Below are positions 1 through 7,263 of a DNA stretch of 64,000 bases, piece by piece. The DNA is taken from assembly GCF_001427825.1 (NCBI RefSeq), contig NZ_LMGT01000001.1, positions 186,001 through 250,000 on the forward strand, read 5' to 3'. Made by a program: the position numbers and the translations under genes. Under the pieces are notes generated by a model that searched no databases, had not been told where the DNA came from, and saw nothing but the letters and a program-made list of their open reading frames with translations. Source of the DNA: Brevundimonas sp. Root608 (GTDB lineage: Bacteria > Pseudomonadota > Alphaproteobacteria > Caulobacterales > Caulobacteraceae). The number at the start of each line of letters is the position of its first letter. Within the stretch, counting starts at the first letter, position 1.

Positions 1-1
1 C

Positions 2-1966
2 ATGGTGGTCTTCTTCGCGGTCTTCGCTCGCGACCTGCCCGACACCTCGACCCTGTACAATGTCGATCGCCAGCCCTCGATCACCTATCTGGACCGCAAC
101 GGCGCCCTGATCGCCACGCGCGGGACCCAGCAGGCCCCGCCGGCCGATCTCGACGCCCTGCCGGACTATGTCCCGGCCGCCTTCATCGCTATCGAGGACC
201 GGCGCTTCTATCACCACCCCGGCTTCGATCCCGTCGGCATGACCCGCGCCATGGCGGCGAACATGCGCGCCGGGCGGGTGGTCCAGGGCGGGTCGACCCT
301 GACCCAGCAGCTGGCCAAGAACCTGTTCCTGTCTCCTGACCAGAACATGAAGCGCAAGGTCCAGGAGCTGATGCTGGCCGTCTGGCTGGAGATGAAATTC
401 TCCAAGGACGAGATCCTCGCCCTCTATCTGAATCGCGTCTATTTCGGCGCCGGCGCCTATGGCATCGAGGCCGCGTCGCAGCGCTATTTCGACAAGAGCG
501 CCAGACAGCTGACCGTCGGCGAAGCCGCCCTGCTGGCCGGCCTGCTGAAGGCCCCGTCGCGGTATTCGCCGGTGTCCGAGAGCGAGCGGGCCGGAACCCG
601 CGCCACCGTGGTCCTGAACGAAATGGTCGACGCCGGGGTCATCACCCCGGAACAACGCGCCGAGGCCGCCGCCTCGCCCGTGCGCGTGTCGCGCACCCTG
701 TCGAGCCAGCATGCCCAGTATTTCATTGACTGGCTGGACAAGCAGATCCGTGAGCTGGTCGGCGAACCGACCGAGGACATGGTCGTCGAGACCACCATGG
801 ATCTGACGCTGCAGACCCAGGCCGAGCGGTCCGTGAACCGCATCCTGCGCCGCGACCGGTCCAAGGGCGTGCAGCAGGCGGCCCTGGTCGCGCTGGACGG
901 CGAGGGCCGGGTCCGGGCCATGATCGGCGGCGCCTCCTACGCCGACAGCCAGTTCAACCGCGCCGTCGACGCCCGCCGTCAGGCCGGCTCGGCCTTCAAG
1001 CCCTTCGTCTATCTGACCGCGCTGGAAAGCGGCTACACGCCGGAGACGCGGGTCAATGACGCCCCGATCCGCATCGGCAACTGGTCGCCGCGCAACTATT
1101 CGGGGGCCTATGCCGGCGAGATGAGCCTGGCCAACGCCGTGGCCCAGTCGACCAACACCGTCGCCGCCGGTCTCGCCGACCAGATCGGCCGCGACAACGT
1201 CGCCCGCACCGCCCGCCGCCTCGGCATCACCAGCCGCATCGGGCTCGAGCCCGCCATGGCCCTGGGCGCCGTCGAGGTCTCGCCGCTCGAAATGGCCCAG
1301 GCCTTCGACGCCTTCGCCAACGGCGGCAAGCGCGTCCGCGCCTATGGCATCAGCCGCATCCGCACGCCGCAGGGGCGCGTGATCTACCAGCGCTCGGCCC
1401 GGGCCGACGGCGCGGTGCAGGCCATCTCCAACCCCTTCCTCTATTACCAGAACCAGATGCTGCGCGGCGTGATGACCTCGGGCACGGGCCGCTCGGCGGC
1501 GATCGCGGGCCGCGACGTGGCGGGCAAGACGGGCACCACCTCGGACTACAAGGACGCCTGGTTCGTCGGCTACACCGGCGGCTTCGTCACCGCCGTCTGG
1601 GTCGGCAAGGACGACAACACCGCCATGCGCGGGGTCACGGGCGGCTCGTCCCCGGCGGCGATCTGGCGGGGCTTCATGGAGGCGGCTCTGCCGCGCCTCA
1701 ACGCCCCGGCCATCCCCAACGGCCCGGCCATGCCCGAGGGCTGGCAGCCCCCCGCCAGTCCCGTCGAAAATCTTCTGGGCGAGATCGGCGACCTGTTCGG
1801 CGACAGTCCTCCGGCCGACGAAGCCGTCCCGCCCGAGGACCAGCCGACGCTCGAGCCGCGTCGTCCGGAACCGGGCCCGCCCGTCGTCCGCCCCACCGCG
1901 CCCCAGCCCCAGCGGGAGCCCGAACCGACCCAGCCGGAGAAAAAGGCCGACCCGCTGTTCTTCTGA
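2..1966 (+). CDS. Class A penicillin-binding protein (PBP1-type), 5'-truncated by the window edge
   Basis: Bifunctional peptidoglycan synthase acting in the periplasm, anchored by an N-terminal helix. The frame is open to the window edge and the first residues read like the end of a membrane segment, so the true start lies upstream. The glycosyltransferase domain has the catalytic Glu in IEDRRFY (about residue 65 of the visible part) and the GGSTLTQQLAKN motif. The transpeptidase domain has SAFK (nucleophile Ser about 330), STN and KTGTT (about 509). The last 60 residues are a Pro/Glu-rich tail, common in this family. It converges on the protease-like gene to its right across a palindrome. 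Confidence 0.93.
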   Translation: MVVFFAVFARDLPDTSTLYNVDRQPSITYLDRNGALIATRGTQQAPPADLDALPDYVPAAFIAIEDRRFYHHPGFDPVGMTRAMAANMRAGRVVQGGSTLTQQLAKNLFLSPDQNMKRKVQELMLAVWLEMKFSKDEILALYLNRVYFGAGAYGIEAASQRYFDKSARQLTVGEAALLAGLLKAPSRYSPVSESERAGTRATVVLNEMVDAGVITPEQRAEAAASPVRVSRTLSSQHAQYFIDWLDKQIRELVGEPTEDMVVETTMDLTLQTQAERSVNRILRRDRSKGVQQAALVALDGEGRVRAMIGGASYADSQFNRAVDARRQAGSAFKPFVYLTALESGYTPETRVNDAPIRIGNWSPRNYSGAYAGEMSLANAVAQSTNTVAAGLADQIGRDNVARTARRLGITSRIGLEPAMALGAVEVSPLEMAQAFDAFANGGKRVRAYGISRIRTPQGRVIYQRSARADGAVQAISNPFLYYQNQMLRGVMTSGTGRSAAIAGRDVAGKTGTTSDYKDAWFVGYTGGFVTAVWVGKDDNTAMRGVTGGSSPAAIWRGFMEAALPRLNAPAIPNGPAMPEGWQPPASPVENLLGEIGDLFGDSPPADEAVPPEDQPTLEPRRPEPGPPVVRPTAPQPQREPEPTQPEKKADPLFF

Positions 1967-2081
1967 GTGGTTTTCCGACCGGGACAATCCGGGCTGGATA
2001 ACCGGGACATCGCGGCCCGCGACACGGGTGACAAGCGACACATGCTGGACAGGGGCCGACTGCTGTTCCTCTGGCGTATGG

Positions 2082-2118
2082 GTCTCCTCCCCACTCGCTC
2101 CGCTCATGGGGAGGAGAC
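2082..2118. repeat. TCCTCCCC-type intergenic palindrome (short form)
   Basis: Perfect 11-bp inverted repeat GTCTCCTCCCC (2082-2092) / GGGGAGGAGAC (2108-2118) with a 15-nt loop, between two convergent genes. The same ends recur at 7092-7258, 40137-40254 and, in variant form, 4176-4286 and 59939-60053. It lacks a T-run, so it is better read as a dispersed repeat than a standard terminator. Confidence 0.75.
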
Positions 2119-2119
2119 G

Positions 2120-2845
2120 TCAGCGCCCCACCGCGTGCAGCGCCGGTCCGTTGTCGCGCAGCCACTTCCTGAACGGCCGGTGGTCCCCGACCAGCCGCTG
2201 CACCACCGACCAGTAGGCCGGGCTGTGGTCGGCGTGGACCAGATGCGCCACCTCATGGGCGGCCAGATAGTCGATCACCGCTGGCGGGGCCATGACCACC
2301 CGCCAGCTGTAGCGGATGCTGCGGTTGTGCGGGCTGCACGAGCCCCAGCGCGATTTCGGATCGGCGATCGACATCCTGACCGGGCGCTGGCCGAGGGTCC
2401 GCAGATGCACGTCGGTGCGGGTCTGCAGCGTGTCCCGCGCCACCCGTTTGAACAGATTCTCGACCCGCCGGGCGAAGGCCTCGCCCTCGCCGCCCGAGGC
2501 GATCAGCGGGCCGTCCCCGTCCTCGGTGAGCCGCGCCGCGCCGGCGCCGCCCGTGGCGACCAGCCGGACCGGCTGGCCGAACAGGTCGATGACCGCCCCC
2601 GGCTCCAGCGGCGTCCCGTGAACCCGCTCGGCCAGACGCTCGCGCATCCACGACGCCTTGGTGCGGGCGAAGGCGACGACGTCGGCCAGCTTGCGTTCGG
2701 ACGGGGCGATCAGCACCGCCTCGCCCGCGCGCGCGTCGATGCGGATCGACAGGCGCCGGGCGCGCGGATTGACCGACAGCCGCGCGGCGACGCCGAGCCG
2801 CTCAGGGCTCTCAGGCGGCAGCCGCTGGCCGTTCCGGTACTGCAC
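2120..2845 (-). CDS. YgjP/SprT-like zinc metallopeptidase-fold protein (DUF45)
   Basis: Cytoplasmic protein of 241 residues. The C-terminal half carries the family signature: RWGSCS, then HEVAH at residues 197-201 as the zinc-binding HExxH, and a further His in HADHSPAYW. Known relatives (E. coli YgjP, DUF45) are predicted metallopeptidases without a firm substrate. The start at 2845 lies inside the 3' end of phaZ (35-bp overlap), so the two are probably co-transcribed. The N-terminal 30 residues are weakly constrained, so a slightly later start is possible. Confidence 0.85.
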   Translation of the reverse strand: MQYRNGQRLPPESPERLGVAARLSVNPRARRLSIRIDARAGEAVLIAPSERKLADVVAFARTKASWMRERLAERVHGTPLEPGAVIDLFGQPVRLVATGGAGAARLTEDGDGPLIASGGEGEAFARRVENLFKRVARDTLQTRTDVHLRTLGQRPVRMSIADPKSRWGSCSPHNRSIRYSWRVVMAPPAVIDYLAAHEVAHLVHADHSPAYWSVVQRLVGDHRPFRKWLRDNGPALHAVGR

Positions 2846-4091
2846 TGATGGCCTCGTGTCTGGCGATGAAGTCGCGCACCGCCGGATAGATGTCGTCGCG
2901 GAACCGGCGGCCGTTGAACACGCCGTAGTGGCCGACCTCGGGATGGACGTACAGCTTGCGCATGTCGTCCGGCAGGCGGGTGCAGATCGTATGCGCCGCC
3001 TGGGTCTGGCCCACGCCCGAGATGTCGTCCCGGGCGCCCTCGACCGTCATCAGGCCGATGTCCGTGATCTTCGTCAGATCGACCTTGCGCCCGCGATGCT
3101 CCAGCAGGCCGCGCGGCAGCAGATGCTGCTGGAAGACGATGTCGATGGTCTGGAGATAGAACTCCTCGGTCAGGTCCAGCACCGACAGGTATTCGTTGTA
3201 GAATTCCTCGTGCTTCTCGACCCCGTCCCCGTCGCCGTTGACGAGGTGCTGGAAATACTCGTGGTGGGCGTCGCGGTGGCGGTCCTCGTTCATCGACATG
3301 AAGCTGTAGAGCTGGACAAAGCCCGGATAGACCCGCCGTCCGAACCCCGGATAGGGCCAGGGCGTCGTGTGGATCATGTTCGATTTGAACCAGGCGAAGG
3401 GCTTTTCCTCGGCCAGTTCGTTGGTCACCGTCGGCGACAGGCGCGCATCGATCGGCGAGCCCATGAAGGTCATGGAGGCCGGACGATTGGGGTCCTCGTC
3501 CTCGGCCATCAGGGCGCAGGCGGCCAGCACCGGCGGGCCCGGCTGGCAGACGCCGACGACGTGGGCGCGCGGGCCGATCACGCCCAGCATGGTCCGGACG
3601 TGGTCGATATAGTCGAAGAAGTCGAACCGCCCCTCCAGCATCGGCACCTGACGGGCGTTGACCCAGTCGGTGACATAGACGTCGTGGTCCTGCAGGAAGC
3701 CCTCGACCGTGCCGCGCAACAGGGTGGCGTAGTGGCCCGACAGCGGCGCCACGATCAGCACCGCCGGCGCCGTGGCCGGCTTGCCGGCCCGCTTCACATC
3801 GCCGATGTGCCGCGCGAACCGCACCAGTCTGCACCACGGCGAGGACCAGACGACCTGTTCGGTGGTCCGCACGTCCTTGCCCGCGACCGTGATGGTCTCC
3901 AGACCCCAGGCGGGCTTGCCGTAGCGGCGCGTCACGCTCTCGAACAGCTCGGCCGAGGCGAAGGCCGTGCGGCCCAGCGCGGTGTCCGCGGCCGGATTGA
4001 ACGGAGAACTCCAGAACTGGCGGGCCATCTGGGCCCCGAACCGGAACGGCGTCGCCGAGTGATAGGCGAGCTCGTGAAGCGAATAGAGCAT
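2811..4091 (-). CDS. phaZ: Intracellular polyhydroxyalkanoate (PHB) depolymerase
   Basis: Predicted to hydrolyse stored polyhydroxybutyrate granules in the cytoplasm. The 426-residue product begins MLYSLHELAYHS, the usual start of this family; an upstream extension to 4148 is in frame but unlikely. The nucleophile motif is GVCQPG, with Cys in place of Ser as in the Ralstonia PhaZa1 type, and a PEVGHYGVFNGRRF motif near the C-terminus supplies the catalytic His region. It indicates a carbon-storage polymer cycle; no synthase is in the window. The 3' end overlaps the YgjP-like gene. Confidence 0.92.
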   Translation of the reverse strand: MLYSLHELAYHSATPFRFGAQMARQFWSSPFNPAADTALGRTAFASAELFESVTRRYGKPAWGLETITVAGKDVRTTEQVVWSSPWCRLVRFARHIGDVKRAGKPATAPAVLIVAPLSGHYATLLRGTVEGFLQDHDVYVTDWVNARQVPMLEGRFDFFDYIDHVRTMLGVIGPRAHVVGVCQPGPPVLAACALMAEDEDPNRPASMTFMGSPIDARLSPTVTNELAEEKPFAWFKSNMIHTTPWPYPGFGRRVYPGFVQLYSFMSMNEDRHRDAHHEYFQHLVNGDGDGVEKHEEFYNEYLSVLDLTEEFYLQTIDIVFQQHLLPRGLLEHRGRKVDLTKITDIGLMTVEGARDDISGVGQTQAAHTICTRLPDDMRKLYVHPEVGHYGVFNGRRFRDDIYPAVRDFIARHEAISAVPERPAAAA

Positions 4092-4175
4092 GGAATCCTT
4101 GAAGCGGCCCCCGCCGTACGTGGCAGAGCACCATAGAACGCACCGCACTGCAAAAAGATTATAGGCGAATACAGT

Positions 4176-4286
4176 TCTCCCTCCCCTTCATGGGGAGGGT
4201 GGCCGCGGAGCGGCCGGGTGGGGAACTCCAGCCACACCCCACCCTGTCGTCGCTTCGCGCCGACATCCCCATGAAGGGGAGGGAGA
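4176..4286. repeat. Cloverleaf palindromic intergenic element, copy A
   Basis: 111-bp element closed by a perfect 20-bp inverted repeat (4176-4195 with 4267-4286). Inside are three further stem-loops: GGCCGC-GGA-GCGGCC (4201-4215), GGGTGGGG/CCCCACCC (4216-4223 with 4237-4244) and an 8-bp stem with one mismatch around TTC (4246-4264). A homologous copy lies at 59939-60053 with the same layout. It sits upstream of phaZ and downstream of the SCO1 gene, both minus strand. Confidence 0.85.
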
Positions 4287-4292
4287 CGTGTC

Positions 4293-4916
4293 CTACCCGC
4301 GCGCCATGGCCCGTTCGATCACCTGCGCGGAGCGCTGCGGTCCCAGGTCGTGGGCGAGGGCGCTGCGGAACCTTCCGTCCGGCCCCATCAGATAGACGGT
4401 CAGCGAGTGGTTCATGGTGTAGCCCTCGCCCTCTCCGACCTTCTGATAATAGGCGCGATAGACGTCCGCGGCCGCCTTCACCTGGTCCGGCGTGCCCGTC
4501 AGGCCGATGACCCCCTGCGGGAAGCCGTCGGAGGACAGATAGTCCTTCAGGGCCTGCGGGGTGTCGCGTTCGGGATCGACGGTGATGAAGACGATCTGCA
4601 CGTCCTTCGCCCTGTCGCCCAGCTGCCGCTTCGTCGCCTCCAGCGCCGTCAGGGTCGTCGGGCAGAAATCGGGGCAATAGGTAAAGCCGAAGAAGACCAG
4701 CGACCATTTCCCGTCCAGCATCGTCTGGTCGACCGTCCGCCCGTCCTGGTCGACCAGCTGGAACGGCCCGCCGACCGACGGCTGGCCGGTCGAGGTCTCC
4801 ATGGACGGGACCGCCCCGTCGCGCCGGTTGACCACCACGATCGTCGTCACGGCCAGGGCGACGGCGATGGCGATGCAGGCGCCGGCGAACAGAAGGATGG
4901 AACGGCGTGGCATCAT
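4293..4916 (-). CDS. senC: SCO1/SenC family copper-binding protein
   Basis: Membrane-anchored periplasmic thioredoxin-fold protein of 207 residues, expected to help copper insertion into cytochrome c oxidase or to act in redox sensing. An N-terminal transmembrane helix (about residues 6-27) precedes the Sco fold. The copper ligands are visible: CPDFC in GFTYCPDFCP and the distal His in TMNHSLTVYL. Two adjacent ATG codons (4916 and 4913) are possible starts. The gene is divergent from regB with about 50 bp between starts, an association seen in Rhodobacter and other alphaproteobacteria. Confidence 0.93.
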   Translation of the reverse strand: MMPRRSILLFAGACIAIAVALAVTTIVVVNRRDGAVPSMETSTGQPSVGGPFQLVDQDGRTVDQTMLDGKWSLVFFGFTYCPDFCPTTLTALEATKRQLGDRAKDVQIVFITVDPERDTPQALKDYLSSDGFPQGVIGLTGTPDQVKAAADVYRAYYQKVGEGEGYTMNHSLTVYLMGPDGRFRSALAHDLGPQRSAQVIERAMARG

Positions 4917-4955
4917 GGCCCTCTCGAAAACGCGCACGCCCGCGCGCGACCGGTC

Positions 4956-4961
4956 TATAGA
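4956..4961 (+). promoter_or_regulatory. Possible -10 element (TATAGA) just upstream of regB
   Basis: TATAGA ends 6 nt before the GTG start of regB at 4968. If used, transcription would start at or next to the start codon and give a leaderless message. No -35 match is evident and only a weak AGAAG stands in for a Shine-Dalgarno sequence, so this is tentative. Confidence 0.3.
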
Positions 4962-4967
4962 AGACGC

Positions 4968-6464
4968 GTGAGCCTCTCCCAAGACCCTCCCTTGCCGCAG
5001 TCCGCGCCGCGGGCCCCGTCGCGGTTCGCGACGGACGAGCCGGACCGTTTCCCGGGCTGGCGCAACCTGCCGCGCCGCAGCCGCGGCCTGTCCCTGCGCA
5101 CCCTGGTCATCCTGCGCTGGATGGCCATCGCCGGCCAGACCGCGACCGTCGCCATCGCCACCCTGTATTTCCATTTCGACCTGCCGCTGTGGGGCTGTCT
5201 GGCCGTGATCGCCGCCAGCGTGGCGATGAATCTGAACGCCACAGCCCGGCTCAAGCGCACCGACGGCTCCCTGCCCGACGGGCGGATGACCGCGGCGCAC
5301 CTGGGTTTCGACATCCTGCAGCTGTCCGTCCTTCTGGCCCTGACCGGGGGGCTGCAGAACCCCTTCTGCCTGCTGCTGGTCGCGCCGGTGACCGTCGCCG
5401 CCGCCTCCCTGCCCGGGCGTCAGGCGGCCTTCATGGGCCTGCTGGTGCTGGTCGCGACCACCACCCTGTTCTTCTTCTCCATGCCCCTGCCGTGGCAGGC
5501 GGGCACCGAGTTGAACCTGCCGCCCCTCTATCGCTTCGGCATCGGCCTGGCCCTGTTCACCGGCGTCATCTTCACCTCGGCCTATGCGTGGCGCGTCGCC
5601 GCCGACGCCGAGAAGCTGGAGCTGGCCCTCGCCACCACCCAGGACGTGCTGCAGCGCGAGCAACGTCTCGCGGCGCTGGGCGGGTTGGCCGCCGCGGCGG
5701 CGCATGAGCTGGGCACGCCGCTGGCCACCATCCAGGTCGTGGCCCGCGAACTGTTGCGCGCCTCGGCCAAGGGCGGCTCCGCCGCCGAGGACGCCGCCCT
5801 GATCCTGCAACAGGCCGAACGCTGCCGCGACATCCTGAAACGCCTGTCCCAGCAGCCCGAAGACGGCGACTCCGCCTTCGCCGAGGTGGGCCTGAAGGCC
5901 CTGCTGGAAGAGGTGATCGAGCCCCACCGCGGCTTCGATCTGGATTTCCAGGTCGATGTCCGCACCGCCTCGGGCGAGCCCGCGCCGCGCGTGCGCCGCC
6001 TGCCCGAGGTGATCCACGGCCTGTCGACCCTGGTCGAGAACGCCGCCGACTTCGCGGGCTCACGGGTCCGGGTCCGCGCCATCGTCGACGCCGGCTTCAT
6101 CGAGATCGAGGTGGTCGACGACGGCCCCGGCTTCCCCGCCGACATCCTGCCGCGTCTGGGCGAGCCCTATGTGACCAGCCGGCCCCAGGGCAAGGCGCGC
6201 CGGGCCCTGGCGGCCCAGATCGCCGCCTCGGTCGCCGCCGCCACCCCGGGCCGCAAGGCGAGGAAGGGCGCGGCCGCTCCCGAGCCCGAGGCCATCGCTC
6301 CCAGCCAGGGCGGCATGGGCCTGGGCTTCTTCATCGCCCGCACCCTGCTGGAGCGCACCGGGGGCAAGGTGTTCGTCGGGGCGGGCGACGGCGGCAAGGG
6401 CCAGCCCAGGGGCGCCCGCGTGGCTGTCCGCTGGCCGCGTCCGGCGCTCGAGATCCCGTCGTGA
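4968..6464 (+). CDS. regB: Redox-sensing histidine kinase RegB/PrrB/ActS
   Basis: Membrane sensor kinase of 498 residues with several N-terminal transmembrane helices, an H-box and an ATPase domain. The quinone-binding heptapeptide GGLQNPF is at residues 127-133. The phospho-acceptor is His246 in AAAHELGTPLATI. A Cys at 286 (QQAERCRDIL) lies exactly 40 residues after it, the spacing of the redox-active Cys265 from His225 in Rhodobacter RegB. The N-box (NAADFAG) and G-boxes follow; a low-complexity insert (about 412-440) sits before GGMGLGFF. The GTG start is chosen because the protein then opens before the family's first helix. It is followed by regA. Confidence 0.95.
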   Translation: MSLSQDPPLPQSAPRAPSRFATDEPDRFPGWRNLPRRSRGLSLRTLVILRWMAIAGQTATVAIATLYFHFDLPLWGCLAVIAASVAMNLNATARLKRTDGSLPDGRMTAAHLGFDILQLSVLLALTGGLQNPFCLLLVAPVTVAAASLPGRQAAFMGLLVLVATTTLFFFSMPLPWQAGTELNLPPLYRFGIGLALFTGVIFTSAYAWRVAADAEKLELALATTQDVLQREQRLAALGGLAAAAAHELGTPLATIQVVARELLRASAKGGSAAEDAALILQQAERCRDILKRLSQQPEDGDSAFAEVGLKALLEEVIEPHRGFDLDFQVDVRTASGEPAPRVRRLPEVIHGLSTLVENAADFAGSRVRVRAIVDAGFIEIEVVDDGPGFPADILPRLGEPYVTSRPQGKARRALAAQIAASVAAATPGRKARKGAAAPEPEAIAPSQGGMGLGFFIARTLLERTGGKVFVGAGDGGKGQPRGARVAVRWPRPALEIPS

Positions 6465-6534
6465 TGTCGCACCCCCGCAGATGAACCTTGACCGCAACCG
6501 TACTGTTAATGACCTGAGCCACCGGAGACCCCAG

Positions 6535-7089
6535 ATGCCCGACGCCGAAGACCGGATCGCCGCCCTCGCCGACAAGACCCTGCTGGTGCTGGACGACGAC
6601 AACGCCCTGCGCACCCGGCTGGGCCGCGCGCTGGAAAGCCGCGGCTTCGTCGTCACCCTCGCCGCCTCGCTGGCCGAGGCCAATGAAGCCCTGAAGACCT
6701 CGGTCCCGGCCTTCGCCGTGCTGGACATGCGGCTCGAGGACGGCAACGGCCTCAAGATCGTCGAGGCCATCCGCGACCGGCGCGAGGACGCCCGCATCGT
6801 CATGCTGACCGGCTACGGCGCCATCGCCACCGCCGTGGCGGCGGTCAAGGCCGGGGCGGTCGACTATCTGCAGAAACCCGCCGACGCCGACGACGTGGTC
6901 AAGGCCCTGCTCTCCACCGGCGAGGCCCCGGAGCCGCCCGACAACCCCATGAGCGCTGACCGTGTGCGCTGGGAGCATATCCAGCGGGTCTACGAACTGT
7001 GCGACCACAACGTCTCGGAGACGGCGCGGCGTCTGGGCATGCACCGCCGCACGCTGCAACGCATCCTGGCCAAGCGGGCGCCGCGGTAA
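6535..7089 (+). CDS. regA: Redox response regulator RegA/PrrA/ActR
   Basis: Partner of RegB; a 184-residue receiver plus Fis-type DNA-binding domain that in other alphaproteobacteria controls respiration and energy genes. The acidic pocket LDDDN and the phospho-acceptor Asp64 (VLDMRLEDG) are present, and the C-terminal helix-turn-helix reads SETARRLGMHRRTLQRILAKRAPR, nearly invariant in the family. The ATG at 6535 has GGAG 7 nt upstream, so the longer reading from 6481 is rejected. It lies about 70 bp after regB, probably in one operon. Confidence 0.95.
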   Translation: MPDAEDRIAALADKTLLVLDDDNALRTRLGRALESRGFVVTLAASLAEANEALKTSVPAFAVLDMRLEDGNGLKIVEAIRDRREDARIVMLTGYGAIATAVAAVKAGAVDYLQKPADADDVVKALLSTGEAPEPPDNPMSADRVRWEHIQRVYELCDHNVSETARRLGMHRRTLQRILAKRAPR

Positions 7090-7091
7090 GG

Positions 7092-7258
7092 CTCTCCTCC
7101 CCACGCAGCGGGGAGGTGGCGCGGCGCGCCTTCGCGCCGTGACGGAGGGGGCGACGCCGGTGTTAACCAGTCGTCTGCCAATCCTTCATCACCGAGCCAC
7201 CCCCTCCGTCTCGCCGGCTTCGCCGACGATCCACCTCCCCATTTCATGGGGAGGAGAG
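7092..7258. repeat. TCCTCCCC-type composite intergenic palindrome
   Basis: 167-bp element between two convergent genes. Outer perfect repeat CTCTCCTCCCC (7092-7102) / GGGGAGGAGAG (7248-7258); inner perfect repeat GACGGAGGGGG (7141-7151) / CCCCCTCCGTC (7200-7210); smaller hairpins with CTTCG-type loops lie between the arms. It shares its ends with the elements at 2082 and 40137 but has a different core from the 4176/59939 pair. Confidence 0.7.
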
Positions 7259-7263
7259 GTGGC

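Noticed and set aside
4176-4286. tRNA gene suggested by the cloverleaf fold
   Set aside because: No T-arm GTTCGA, D-arm or anticodon-arm consensus; the closing stem is 20 bp, far longer than in a tRNA.
4917-6017. Upstream extension of the SCO1 frame across regB
   Set aside because: Low-complexity antisense of regB; the SCO1 protein starts with its membrane anchor at 4916.
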